Shown here piece by piece: positions 44,474 through 52,880 of a stretch of DNA of 64,000 nt (position 1 is the first letter of the stretch; each line of letters opens with the position of its first letter). A model generated the notes under the pieces. That model was not told the DNA's origin. It saw nothing but the letters and a program-made list of their open reading frames with translations, and made no database searches. Position numbers and translations under genes: made by a program. Origin of the DNA: Pseudocolwellia sp. AS88 (lineage in GTDB: Bacteria > Pseudomonadota > Gammaproteobacteria > Enterobacterales > Alteromonadaceae); the NCBI RefSeq assembly GCF_030551755.1, contig NZ_JAUPEC010000003.1, positions 186,001 to 250,000 of the forward strand, written 5' to 3'.

Positions 44474-46585
44474 TTAATCTGAAGTGGATGTTGATAAGCT
44501 CTCTAATAAATTAGCTTTGGCTAAAGCAAATTCTTCTTCTGTTAAATAACCTTGCTCTTTGAGTGAAACAAGTTTGTTTAAAGCTTCAATCAACTTGGTA
44601 TCTACTTTGGCCTTGGGTTTAGTCGCTGAGCTTAGAGTAACTTCTTCATTTTTTTCTGATGCAAGGGGGTCTGGTTTAGTTTTTACTTCTGCTTTTTTCT
44701 CTACTACTTGCTGCGTTTTTGAAGGAGTTACAGCTTTAGGCGCTTCGTGTTTTATTTCTGGCGCTTTTACTGGTCTTTGTGGAGTTTCACTGGCGTTAAC
44801 ATAAGATGAAAAATACCAGCTCCAATCAACAATTTTATCAATAACGTCATGATACTTTTCTTTCGTTAACCTTTGATTGCCTTCTCTGAGGTAAGCACAA
44901 ATGTGATATTGATTTGATCTGCTTGTGATAAGTTTTACTGATATTTGTCTAACTTTATCATCAACCATTTTATCGCGATGTTCTTGTTCAAAACTAAGCT
45001 TAAGGGCATTTTCTTTTGTTAGATCAAAACCACTGCCACTTTCATGACTGATAACATTCAATAAGGTGTCATTTAGCCATATTTCACTAGAAACGATATC
45101 CGAAGTGGATAAATTAGTGTTTACTTCGGTCTCATGGCGTTTGAATAAACTAACTTCATGCGTTTTTATATCAAATTCAAAGCGGGCGAAGTTAGCCCTT
45201 AAAAATGATTTATTTCTAATGATATTTTGTCCATATTGTTTCTTTATAAATACAAACATAATGACAACGAGTACCAACATAAAAATTATGTAGAGTAATG
45301 TGTTAGAACTGCTTTCTTCTTCTAATTCATCTTCAAGCGCAGACTCTTTGTTTGTTAATAGTTGAGGCAAAACTTTATAAATAATAGCTTGTGAGCGGTC
45401 CCAAAGAAGCAATTCATTTTCACGAGGTATATATAATGAAAGCTGATTAGCACTATTGATTTGTTTTGGATCTAAATTGAGTACAGATGTTGGTGTTAAT
45501 TCAGTTTCAGTTTGATTAACAATGTTTGTAGCACTTAATTGCCATTGATTATTCACTTTCTCAATGAAAAGTATTTTGTTCCATAGAGCACTTAACTCTC
45601 TACTTCTGTAATACACAGTTGATAATAAGCTGTCTTCATCTTTACGCTTATAAATAATGTTATAAGGTTCAGTTAGTAAGTAGTTACTTCCTACTGGTGT
45701 AATTGATATTGTTTGTTCTTCATTAAAATTGTGAGTTAATACTAGCTGATTTCTGGTTTTTTTAGACCAAGTAAAGTGTTGTATGTTTTGAGCGCCTAAT
45801 ACTACGATTTCGTCTTCTACATTAGGATCTTTTATAAAAGGGTTATTACGTGGGATAGTATAATTTTTTAGACCAAATTTATTTGGGTTTATACGTAAAA
45901 TACTACCAGAGTATAAACTTGTTTTCTTGAGTGTCTCATCATCTTTAAATGCTATATAAAGAAAACCAAAATCGTCGCTCCATGATTTTAAGTAAGGATT
46001 AAAAGATAATTGGTTGATATTAACATCCGCAGAGGTAGTGGCAATGCGGAGAACTTCTCGTTGATGAATAGCATTAACTTTATTGTTATTGACATTACTT
46101 AGTTGCCATTCGATTACTACTGCATCATAGCTGTGTTTTTTCTCTATTTCCGTGTTATCTAATCGGTTCTTCTTGATAGAAGGATCAAATGATTCAATGT
46201 GCGCAGTATAAATAACATGAGAGCCTTCTTGATCGGGTAAATGAAAGCTAGGGTGAAGTGTGAATGCGGTGAATAATATATTTTCTTCTGGCTTTAAGTG
46301 TTCTGATAAGTCAATAACTGGAAGTGTTTCAATCTTCTGCCCTTTGGAACGATATATTTCACCATGGGTGTTAACAAAGAAAAGTTCGTCGTTTTTTGTA
46401 GTATTCGCAATAGGCGCTAGCCATACCGTTTCTTTAGTGTCTTGAATCGTAAAATCAATATAAGGCTCAACACTATATAAATCATTAGCTAACAGAGGTT
46501 TAGTTCCTAGCATAATAAATGATAAAAATAGATATTTAATGATTTTTAATGTAATTGAGCTGTTATTGTTATTCATTTGATCCAT
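44474..46585 (-). CDS. Glucose/sorbosone-dehydrogenase-like propeller fused to TM and SHOCT domain
   Basis: 703 residues. A signal-like helix (about 12–33) precedes a periplasmic domain with beta-propeller features of the soluble sugar-dehydrogenase family (FTLHPSFHLPDQEGSHVIYTAHIES, SGSILRINPNKFG, PRNNPFI), though the His/Arg catalytic set is not clear. A membrane helix near 425–447 leads to a cytoplasmic region with a beta domain, a Pro/Lys/Ala-rich linker (about 600–660) and a C-terminal SHOCT segment (LIEALNKLVSLKEQGYLTEEEFALAKANLL). The start may be the ATG at 46585 or at 46576. Downstream partner: the VTT membrane protein. Function unknown; a sensor or scaffold is more likely than an enzyme. 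Confidence 0.75.
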   Translation of the reverse strand: MDQMNNNNSSITLKIIKYLFLSFIMLGTKPLLANDLYSVEPYIDFTIQDTKETVWLAPIANTTKNDELFFVNTHGEIYRSKGQKIETLPVIDLSEHLKPEENILFTAFTLHPSFHLPDQEGSHVIYTAHIESFDPSIKKNRLDNTEIEKKHSYDAVVIEWQLSNVNNNKVNAIHQREVLRIATTSADVNINQLSFNPYLKSWSDDFGFLYIAFKDDETLKKTSLYSGSILRINPNKFGLKNYTIPRNNPFIKDPNVEDEIVVLGAQNIQHFTWSKKTRNQLVLTHNFNEEQTISITPVGSNYLLTEPYNIIYKRKDEDSLLSTVYYRSRELSALWNKILFIEKVNNQWQLSATNIVNQTETELTPTSVLNLDPKQINSANQLSLYIPRENELLLWDRSQAIIYKVLPQLLTNKESALEDELEEESSSNTLLYIIFMLVLVVIMFVFIKKQYGQNIIRNKSFLRANFARFEFDIKTHEVSLFKRHETEVNTNLSTSDIVSSEIWLNDTLLNVISHESGSGFDLTKENALKLSFEQEHRDKMVDDKVRQISVKLITSRSNQYHICAYLREGNQRLTKEKYHDVIDKIVDWSWYFSSYVNASETPQRPVKAPEIKHEAPKAVTPSKTQQVVEKKAEVKTKPDPLASEKNEEVTLSSATKPKAKVDTKLIEALNKLVSLKEQGYLTEEEFALAKANLLESLSTSTSD

Positions 46586-46637
46586 ATTCTGCTTTGTGTG
46601 AATCGTGATTCAAATAATAGTATATTCCATTATTAAC

Positions 46638-47288
46638 TTATTTTAACAATATCACTTGCTGACAATCAATTAATTGCGATTTATTTGAGTTATTTAAATA
46701 ACTTAGTTTACCTTCAATCACTAATTGATCACCCATTTTTGCTTGATCGTTAATATAGCTGGCTTGCTTCCCCCATATATGGATTGGGCGCTTTATTTCA
46801 ATATTTTTTAGCTCTTGCGTTACCGATGAGTGTACAAGAAAATTTATTGAAAGGGTTAACTCTGCCAGTTCTTTATTGTGTTCGGTAGTAACGAATTTGA
46901 TAGGTGAATCTATTTGCCCGCTACAATGAATTTGGTTTAAAGATTTCGCATAACCTTTAGGATAAGTTTGTGCATATGTTGCATGTATTATTTCACGGCC
47001 GGTTTTTTTACTGTTAAGTAAATAACCACGTAATAAAATGATATCGCCTTTTTGTGCATGAATAAGCGAGCGTTCAACAACTTCACCTATCACTTTTACT
47101 ACATGATATCGGGTCCATTCTTTATATTGATTACTACTTTTATCAAACCACTTACTATGTGTTGCTAGGGTAAATTCAGCAATGGCTAATACAGGATTAG
47201 CTTGGTATCTAATAATAGGCTTATCAACTAGATTACCTAATAAAACGGTATTACATAAATGGTTCTGAGGAAGAGCGTTACTGTGCAT
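46638..47288 (-). CDS. Tandem-OB single-stranded-DNA-binding-like protein
   Basis: 216 residues containing two SSB-type OB folds: residues 10–110 (NTVLLGNLVDKPIIRY, FTLATHSKW, WTRYHVVKVIGEVVERS, KGDIILLRGYL) and about 130–215 (IHCSGQIDSPIKFV, LAELTLSINF, GDQLVIEGKLSY). The acidic C-terminal tip through which SSB recruits partners is absent (ends QVILLK). This is not the housekeeping ssb, which has one OB fold. It lies just outside the left end of the integrated island, so it belongs to the core chromosome as it stands. The ribosome-binding site is weak. Confidence 0.72.
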   Translation of the reverse strand: MHSNALPQNHLCNTVLLGNLVDKPIIRYQANPVLAIAEFTLATHSKWFDKSSNQYKEWTRYHVVKVIGEVVERSLIHAQKGDIILLRGYLLNSKKTGREIIHATYAQTYPKGYAKSLNQIHCSGQIDSPIKFVTTEHNKELAELTLSINFLVHSSVTQELKNIEIKRPIHIWGKQASYINDQAKMGDQLVIEGKLSYLNNSNKSQLIDCQQVILLK

Positions 47289-47582
47289 GAATTTTTAAAC
47301 GATATTAAGCAAATAATACAATGTACGTAAACTTGTATTGATAGGCAACCTCTAGTGTTATTTTAGTCGCGCTAACTACTTAATCACTACAAATATCTGA
47401 ATATGTAAGCTAAATCGTAATGTTACAGAATAAAAGTAGTTCAAGAAATTAAGCACACTGTTTACTTAGCAAAAAGAGAGAGGGATAAGTTACTAAGTCG
47501 GTTTAACCAGATTCAAGTTTTTATTTTGGTTGTAGACTAGAAATGAGATACGCTTTTGACTAGAATCGCAGCCTCTTAATGT

Positions 47583-47657
47583 GCTTTCGTGGTGAAGTGG
47601 ATATCACGTGGACCTCCGGAGTCTAAGTCGCAGGTTCGATTCCTGCCGAGAGCGCCA
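47583..47657 (+). tRNA. tRNA-Arg (anticodon CCG), island integration site
   Basis: GCTTTCG pairs with CGAGAGC in the acceptor stem; the D arm, an anticodon loop with CCG, and the T arm (GCAGG/CCTGC) fold normally, and GCCA is encoded at the end. The last 22 bases are the left attachment site of the downstream island and remain intact as part of the tRNA. Confidence 0.95.
47636..47657 (+). repeat. attL: 22-bp direct repeat, left
   Basis: Identical to 54709–54730. It covers the 3' half of the T arm, the 3' acceptor strand and CCA of tRNA-Arg, the usual crossover location for P4-type integrases. Confidence 0.93.
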
Positions 47658-47771
47658 TTTCTTTGTTTAATTAAAACCAGTAAAAACCAATAACCCCATA
47701 TTTAATAGTAACTGTCTGCCGTTTTTGTGCCATTAACGATTAATAATAATCAATGACAATTTAAACATTAA

Positions 47772-47818
47772 GTAGTACCGTATGTAGTACTGGAACGTAA
47801 TTGTTTTATTGGTACTAC
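47772..47818 (+). promoter_or_regulatory. Left arm sites GTAGTAC and inverted copy before integrase
   Basis: GTAGTAC at 47772–47778 and 47784–47790 (12 bases start to start), and the inverted GTACTAC at 47812–47818, five bases before the integrase ATG. The same direct pair with the same spacing is found at the right end (54636, 54648). They are likely integrase or excisionase arm-binding sites; the inverted copy may give autoregulation of int. Confidence 0.7.
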
Positions 47819-47822
47819 ATAT

Positions 47823-49055
47823 ATGGCTAAAGTAACCCCCTTAACAAACACAGAAGTTAAACAAGCAAAGCCAAAAGGCACAGCTTATAAGTTGTCCGAT
47901 GGTGGCGGCTTACAGCTTAGAATTAGACCAAATGGCACAAAAACATGGTTATTAGATTATTTAAAACCATTCACAAAAAAGAGAACTAGCCTTAGTTTTG
48001 GCTCATATCCTGATATATCTTTAGCTGACGCAAGAAAAAAACGCCAAGAAGCAAAAGATTTACTTGCTGAAAATATTGATCCTAAGTCATATCGAGAAGA
48101 ACAAGCTTTAGCCATAACTAATCAATTAAACAATACTTTAGAAAGTGTTGCTGCTAGCTGGCTCAAAATATACAAAACCAAAGTAAAAGCTAAAACGGCT
48201 GATAATTGCTGGAATTCACTAAATACTTACATATTCCCTAAGCTTGGTAAGCGAGCTATAACCTCTATTAGAGCTAAAGAAACCATAGATATAATTCAAG
48301 TGGTTGCTGATAAAGGGAGCTTAGAGCTAGTAAGTAAGTTATGCCAACGCTTAAACGCTATTATGACCTTTGCTTTAAATACTGGCTTAGCTGAAACAAA
48401 CCCATTAGCAGGAATTAAAAAAGCTTTTGAAACGCCCACAGTAACCAATTTACCCACTATTCAACCTAATGAACTGCCTGAGCTATTAACTCGATTAAAC
48501 AATTCAAACATGAAGCTCATAACGCGTCATTTGATTTACTGGCAACTACATACCATGGTTCGTTCAAGTGAAGCGGCTGGCGCTAAATGGGAAGAAATTG
48601 ATTTTAAAAATAGCTTGTGGATTATTCCTGCTGAGCGCATGAAAATGAATCGCCAGCATACTGTACCGCTAACAACACAAGCATTAGCCATTTTAAGCGA
48701 TATAAAGCCTCTAAGCGGTGATTCTGAATATATATTCCCTGCTGATCAACTATCACGTCAAATAAATAAAGAAGCCGCTAATAAAGCACTCAGAAAGCTT
48801 GGCTATAAAAATAAATTGGTTGCTCATGGTTTACGTTCGCTGGCGAGTACTACACTAAATGAACAAGGTTTTGATGCTGATGTAATCGAATCAGCATTAG
48901 CACATGTTGATAAAAACGAAGTAAGGCGAGCATATAACCGCGCTGAGTATTTAGAACGAAGACGTAAATTAATGTATTGGTGGTCTGAGTATATTGAACA
49001 GGCTCACATAGGAAAATCAAATAAATTTAATAAAGGCTTACAAGTTGTAAGTTAA
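47823..49055 (+). CDS. int: Tyrosine recombinase (P4-type integrase)
   Basis: 410 residues. N-terminal DUF4102 arm-binding domain (LTNTEVKQAKPKGTAYKLSDGGGLQLRIRPNGTKTW, SFGSYPDISLADARKKR), a SAM-like core-binding domain (about 100–200) and the catalytic domain with Arg in MVRSSEAAGAKWEEID, HGLRSLAST (HxLR), H of LAHVDKNEVRRAY and the nucleophile Tyr in YNRAEYLERRRKLMYWW region. All catalytic positions are present, so it should be active. It lies immediately after the tRNA-Arg it uses as a target, reading into the island. Confidence 0.95.
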   Translation: MAKVTPLTNTEVKQAKPKGTAYKLSDGGGLQLRIRPNGTKTWLLDYLKPFTKKRTSLSFGSYPDISLADARKKRQEAKDLLAENIDPKSYREEQALAITNQLNNTLESVAASWLKIYKTKVKAKTADNCWNSLNTYIFPKLGKRAITSIRAKETIDIIQVVADKGSLELVSKLCQRLNAIMTFALNTGLAETNPLAGIKKAFETPTVTNLPTIQPNELPELLTRLNNSNMKLITRHLIYWQLHTMVRSSEAAGAKWEEIDFKNSLWIIPAERMKMNRQHTVPLTTQALAILSDIKPLSGDSEYIFPADQLSRQINKEAANKALRKLGYKNKLVAHGLRSLASTTLNEQGFDADVIESALAHVDKNEVRRAYNRAEYLERRRKLMYWWSEYIEQAHIGKSNKFNKGLQVVS

Positions 49056-49171
49056 ATTTATTAGGATAGGTTAGATTTATTAGGATAGCTTGAAGCTGAT
49101 CACTTTAAGTGAAATGTACTCACCTCAGTACTTTCCTAATTAATTTATTGAGGTCGTGAAAGAGGTTACAC

Positions 49172-50431
49172 ATGAGTAAATATATAAAAGGATTTACGCC
49201 TTTAGAGGCTGCGTTATTAGCCGTAGGCTTAGAAAAACATAAACAAATACCACAATTACAATACCCGCAATTCTTACCAGAAACAAAATCAGAACAATTT
49301 GTTCCACCAAAAACCAAAAAGCTAATGGAAGAGCACAATGAAGCAGTTACTGAAGCTGAAGAGATTTTAAAAGCTTTAGAAGATGAAACCATTTTAGCTT
49401 ATCAGGCATTAAGAGGAGAAAAGAATAAAACAGAGTTAGTAATCTACGCTGAGTTTTACAATGATGAAACTCAAGAAAGTATTCTTTTAGAGAGAACCAA
49501 ACTGACTAAAGAAAGTTTGGCGTTATGGTTTACTAATATTGGTGAAGTTGAGAAAGCAAATAAGTTCTCACAAACAATAAAAAAATCTTCTAAACCAATA
49601 CATATTAATAAATTTAATAAAGGGTTTACAGCCGAACATTGTGCCTTATTAGCGACAGGTCTGGATAATTATAATGATTTAACTACTGCTATTAAAATGA
49701 GTAATGAACAATATGAAGCTTTAGATCAACAGGCGGCAGATGCCGCTATAGACTTTTGGTATGAAATTGATACGGATCCAAACTTAGAAAACGATATGGT
49801 ATCAGTAGCAATAAAATTAAAAGAAGCTTTATGTGATGAAATCGAAATTGCTTTTGAATGCCAAGTGTATAATCAAACAGTTGTCGAGTATGCAGAAATA
49901 GGTATGACACAAACTCCACCGAACCAATTTACTGATATAGAAATATATAAGCTAAGTTTTCTTAATAATGACAGTAGCAAAGATATAGATCTTGAGAACA
50001 CTAAAATCACCAAATCAAGTTTAGCTATCTGGCTTTGGGAAAATAGCCATGAAGATTTAGCCAAAAATGTACAAAGTAATATATCTGAGTGTATGGATGA
50101 AGCAGCAACACATAATAAGAATAATTACCAACAGAGTACCACTAACATCGAAAAGCTCTCAATGGTCGGTAAAGAAACTCAAAAAATTAGAACTCCGAAT
50201 TCTAGTTTAATTGACTCATTAGGTATTATGGCATGGCTATTAAGCCAAAAAAGTAATACTTTTAAAATAGGCGACAAACCTAATTTTTCACAAATAAAAA
50301 AAGCAGTTGAAAGTTCAGTAGAATCTCTAGGTTTAGATGAGAATGAAGAAAATAAAGTCATGACTAGTAATTTAAATAGAGATATTAAAGTGGCTTTTGA
50401 TCAACTTACAACCAAACTAGATTCTAAGTAA
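49172..50431 (+). CDS. Island protein with an internal duplication
   Basis: 419 residues, acidic, soluble. Two copies of a ~150-residue unit: first KGFTPLEAALLAVGLEKHK (6–24) … LLERTKLTKESLALWFTN (~110–128); second KGFTAEHCALLATGLDNYN (~150–168) … DLENTKITKSSLAIWLWE (~270–288). A different C-terminal part (about 335–419) has LIDSLGIMAWLLSQKSNTFKIG and a helical end. I do not recognise the family. Each unit has a helical, possibly helix-turn-helix, look. Its place between int and alpA suggests a role in the island's replication, regulation or interaction with a helper. Confidence 0.7.
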   Translation: MSKYIKGFTPLEAALLAVGLEKHKQIPQLQYPQFLPETKSEQFVPPKTKKLMEEHNEAVTEAEEILKALEDETILAYQALRGEKNKTELVIYAEFYNDETQESILLERTKLTKESLALWFTNIGEVEKANKFSQTIKKSSKPIHINKFNKGFTAEHCALLATGLDNYNDLTTAIKMSNEQYEALDQQAADAAIDFWYEIDTDPNLENDMVSVAIKLKEALCDEIEIAFECQVYNQTVVEYAEIGMTQTPPNQFTDIEIYKLSFLNNDSSKDIDLENTKITKSSLAIWLWENSHEDLAKNVQSNISECMDEAATHNKNNYQQSTTNIEKLSMVGKETQKIRTPNSSLIDSLGIMAWLLSQKSNTFKIGDKPNFSQIKKAVESSVESLGLDENEENKVMTSNLNRDIKVAFDQLTTKLDSK

Positions 50432-50437
50432 AATCTA

Positions 50438-50477
50438 TGGCTAGCCAAAGTAAGCCAAACAACATCTTGGCTGGCCA
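50438..50477. promoter_or_regulatory. Two TGGCTRGCCA palindromes upstream of alpA
   Basis: TGGCTAGCCA (50438–50447) and TGGCTGGCCA (50468–50477) lie exactly 30 bases apart, about three helical turns, 60–100 bases before the AlpA-like gene. A related split palindrome occurs at 51292–51330. They are probable regulator-binding sites. Confidence 0.6.
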
Positions 50478-50537
50478 CCATTCCTATTAGGTTTATCTAT
50501 ATTCTTTAAAAACTCAAACAACATAGAGAGTTTTTAT

Positions 50538-50801
50538 ATGAATACATATCAATTTCAAAACCAACCAAGAATATTACGCAGACCAGAAGTACTAAAAATC
50601 ACAGGATGGTCTAAAAGCACATTGTACAACCGTATAGACTCACATCATTTCATAACCCCTATCCCACTTGGTCAAAGATCGGTTGGGTTCGTATCAACTG
50701 AAGTTTACGCAATTGTGAACGCAATGATTAAATGTTACTCCCCTCAACAGATAAAAGAGCTTGTACAAGAGTTAACTAATCAACGTAACAATTCAGTTTA
50801 G
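50538..50801 (+). CDS. AlpA-family DNA-binding regulator
   Basis: 87 residues. The helix-turn-helix RPEVLKITGWSKSTLYNRIDSHHFITPIPLGQRSVGFVSTEVYAIV is the AlpA/phage-regulator form, including the wing with the conserved Gly-x-Arg-x-x-x-(F/W). In P4-like and other integrated elements AlpA activates int or acts as an excisionase. Its stop overlaps the very strong AGGAGGGG site of the next gene. The palindromes upstream are likely its operators. Confidence 0.88.
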   Translation: MNTYQFQNQPRILRRPEVLKITGWSKSTLYNRIDSHHFITPIPLGQRSVGFVSTEVYAIVNAMIKCYSPQQIKELVQELTNQRNNSV

Positions 50802-50810
50802 GAGGGGATC

Positions 50811-51269
50811 ATGAAAACATTACTAACTAATATTCAACAAACTGTTGATTCAAAAAATATTCCTTTATTAGGAAGCAAATCAAGGCCTGTATTTGATAAG
50901 TTGATTTGCGGTGTAAAACGAAAAGAACTTAGGCTTATTAATGAAAGCTTTCATGGTGCGCCTCTTGAAGATATAGAGGGTGATAAATATGGCCATTGGC
51001 TTATTGACCGCTATAAAGATTTAGATGGTGATAGTTGTCTTATTTTTAACGAACGTCACTTAGTTGGTAGTAGAGAACTTGATCTTGAAGCTAGACGTTT
51101 GAGGCGTAAAGAAAGGGCAGAGTTTTCACTTAAAAAAGCTAAGCAAGAAGAAAGGAGGATACCAAAGGCTATAGCTGAATTAAATAAGGCACAAATAGAG
51201 TATTTACTATCACTTGGTGATGCTGCTAATGAACCTAGCATAGAAAGTAAAACGCCTACAGAGTATTAA
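50811..51269 (+). CDS. Island protein of unknown function (152 residues)
   Basis: Starts at an ATG with a strong AGGAGGGG site, nine bases after alpA, so co-expressed. The first ~90 residues are compact (LLGSKSRPVFDKLICGVKRKELRLI, YGHWLIDRYKDLDGDSC); the rest is a highly charged helix (EARRLRRKERAEFSLKKAKQEERR) likely to coil. No family recognised. By position it may assist replication by the Rep gene that follows. Confidence 0.65.
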   Translation: MKTLLTNIQQTVDSKNIPLLGSKSRPVFDKLICGVKRKELRLINESFHGAPLEDIEGDKYGHWLIDRYKDLDGDSCLIFNERHLVGSRELDLEARRLRRKERAEFSLKKAKQEERRIPKAIAELNKAQIEYLLSLGDAANEPSIESKTPTEY

Positions 51270-51571
51270 CAAAGTAGGCATTGATTTTAACTGGCTAGAC
51301 GGTGAAGTTTGACGGCCAAACCGCTAGCCAACAACTAGAGTATAACTGAGAAAACAACTTTTCAATAGTTAGTGTTCACATACCTGCTAAGTCTTTTTAT
51401 ATATGTGTTGATTGTTATTAACTTTTATTTATAGGTTCTTTACCCTCTAGATTTTAAAAGTTTGATGGTAAGGCTATACAAGTAATAGGCTGGGATAGGT
51501 AAGTGATAACTAACTTTGAACTAGGTATTTAATAATATCCTTTAGTGTATCTCTGTTATTTATATTATCTA
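51270..51571 (+). other. Noncoding leader of the rep gene with nested inverted repeats
   Basis: About 300 bases. TGGCTAG (51292–51298) and CTAGCCA (51324–51330) enclose a second inverted repeat GTTTG (51307–51311) and CAAAC (51317–51321) around ACGGC. This nested structure directly upstream of a rolling-circle-type initiator is a candidate replication origin (nick-site hairpin) or regulatory leader. The rest is AT-rich with nothing recognised. Confidence 0.5.
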
Positions 51572-52141
51572 ATGGCGTACATAATTAAAGACAAAGCAAT
51601 AACTGTAAACGATAAAACATGGTGGGTTAATTCTTCTGGTAGTGGGTTAATTAGTCATGGAATTAAAGCAATGATTAACCAAGTTGACGCAATATTAAGT
51701 CATCATAGTAAAATTCATATAATTCGCTTTGATTTAAGAGTTTATGAATATACCGAAAATAACGGAATTATGACGGTCTTAAATCGTAGATTACACAAAT
51801 GGCTTAAAAGTAAATATGATTTAAAACGTATTGGTTTTGTTTGGTGTAGGGAGCTGGAAACCTCTAAGCAGCAGCATTATCACTATGCTCTTATGATTGA
51901 CGGGCATAAAGTTAAATACCCTATAACGATTAATGAAAAAGTGAAAGAAATATGGCGGCAATTAGACGGATCAGAATTCTTTCCTAAGAACTGCTATTAC
52001 AATATAAAAAGAGGTGATTTTAAAACGATACAGGCGGCTATTTGGCGTATATCTTATTTGGCTAAAGCTAGGGGAAAAGGATATAAACCAGCACAAACGA
52101 AGAATTATAGAACAAGTCTGATTAAACATCGTAGTGTATGA
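51572..52141 (+). CDS. HUH-type replication initiator, YagK/YfjJ (inovirus Gp2) family
   Basis: 189 residues from the ATG at 51572; a longer version would start at a GTG at 51545. Neither has a good ribosome-binding site. Motifs: RFDLRVYEYTENNG; RIGFVWCRELE; the HUH metal site QHYHYALMIDGH; and the catalytic-tyrosine motif ISYLAKARGKG (YxxK). These match the YagK/YfjJ domain of inovirus-type Gp2 replication proteins. It should nick the excised circle and start rolling-circle replication in the cytoplasm. Its 3' end overlaps the convergent membrane-protein gene by 20 bases. Confidence 0.85.
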   Translation: MAYIIKDKAITVNDKTWWVNSSGSGLISHGIKAMINQVDAILSHHSKIHIIRFDLRVYEYTENNGIMTVLNRRLHKWLKSKYDLKRIGFVWCRELETSKQQHYHYALMIDGHKVKYPITINEKVKEIWRQLDGSEFFPKNCYYNIKRGDFKTIQAAIWRISYLAKARGKGYKPAQTKNYRTSLIKHRSV

Positions 52142-52685
52142 CTGTTTTAGTTTTAATTTTAGCCTGATTAGTTTCAATCTTTAATTGTTCTCTTCCTGGG
52201 TTTTCTAAGTATGGAATAACAACAAGACCGCCATAAGCATATAGGTTTAATGTGCCATATTTTTTCCATAGATTTAAATTCCACCTCCCCATTGGAGTTG
52301 TTACGAGTTCAATGTTTTCTAGATTTTCTATTTTTAATTTATCAACTTTTCTAGTTAGAATACCACTTTCAACGGTGACATCTGTATCTGTTATATATGC
52401 TTGAATGCAGAAAGGTTCGGCTATTCTATACGAGTCTTTAAGAATATATAAAACAGGAAAAATTAATAGATTAAATAAGTCTTCACTTTGATAGGCTTTG
52501 TCGATAAGTAATAGGCCATAGCTATTGATTAGTCGGTTTAGGCCGTCATCTCTAAATAATATTATAAGTATCCCATTCAATAAAATATAAGTGATAGCTA
52601 CGCCTAAGATTTTAAAAAGAATCTCGAATAAAGCTTCAAAACTTCGAGCTAATCTAACTATTGATAAAGGATGTTTGTGTCGCAT
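52122..52685 (-). CDS. Membrane protein with PH-like (bPH_2) domain, island cargo
   Basis: 187 residues. Two hydrophobic segments (about 22–45 and 75–90) precede a domain with YITDTDVTVESGILTRKVDKLKIENLENIELV and YGTLNLYAYGGLVVIPYLENPG, the bacterial PH-like/YdbS (DUF304) pattern. It is the only minus-strand gene of the island and converges on rep with a 20-base overlap. Such stand-alone genes at this place in integrated elements are often variable cargo; a role in host protection or superinfection exclusion is only a guess. Confidence 0.7.
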   Translation of the reverse strand: MRHKHPLSIVRLARSFEALFEILFKILGVAITYILLNGILIILFRDDGLNRLINSYGLLLIDKAYQSEDLFNLLIFPVLYILKDSYRIAEPFCIQAYITDTDVTVESGILTRKVDKLKIENLENIELVTTPMGRWNLNLWKKYGTLNLYAYGGLVVIPYLENPGREQLKIETNQAKIKTKTVIHYDV

Positions 52686-52880
52686 TTATTGGATATGTCA
52701 GGTTGAAAATTTATTTTAAATAATACAATAATCATAAATATAAAGCTTAAATTTCTCTTACAGACTAAATCTTATGAGAAAAGGGAGAAGTTATTCTCAG
52801 GTTAATTTCGTTAGGGCTTTTTAAAAGGCATAAGTAGTTATTTATAATAAAATACACAAAATAAAAATAAGGATATAAAG

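Noticed and set aside
46638-47288. The SSB-like gene as part of the mobile island
   Set aside because: It lies to the left of the tRNA-Arg gene and of the left 22-bp repeat, so it is outside the integrated segment as delimited.
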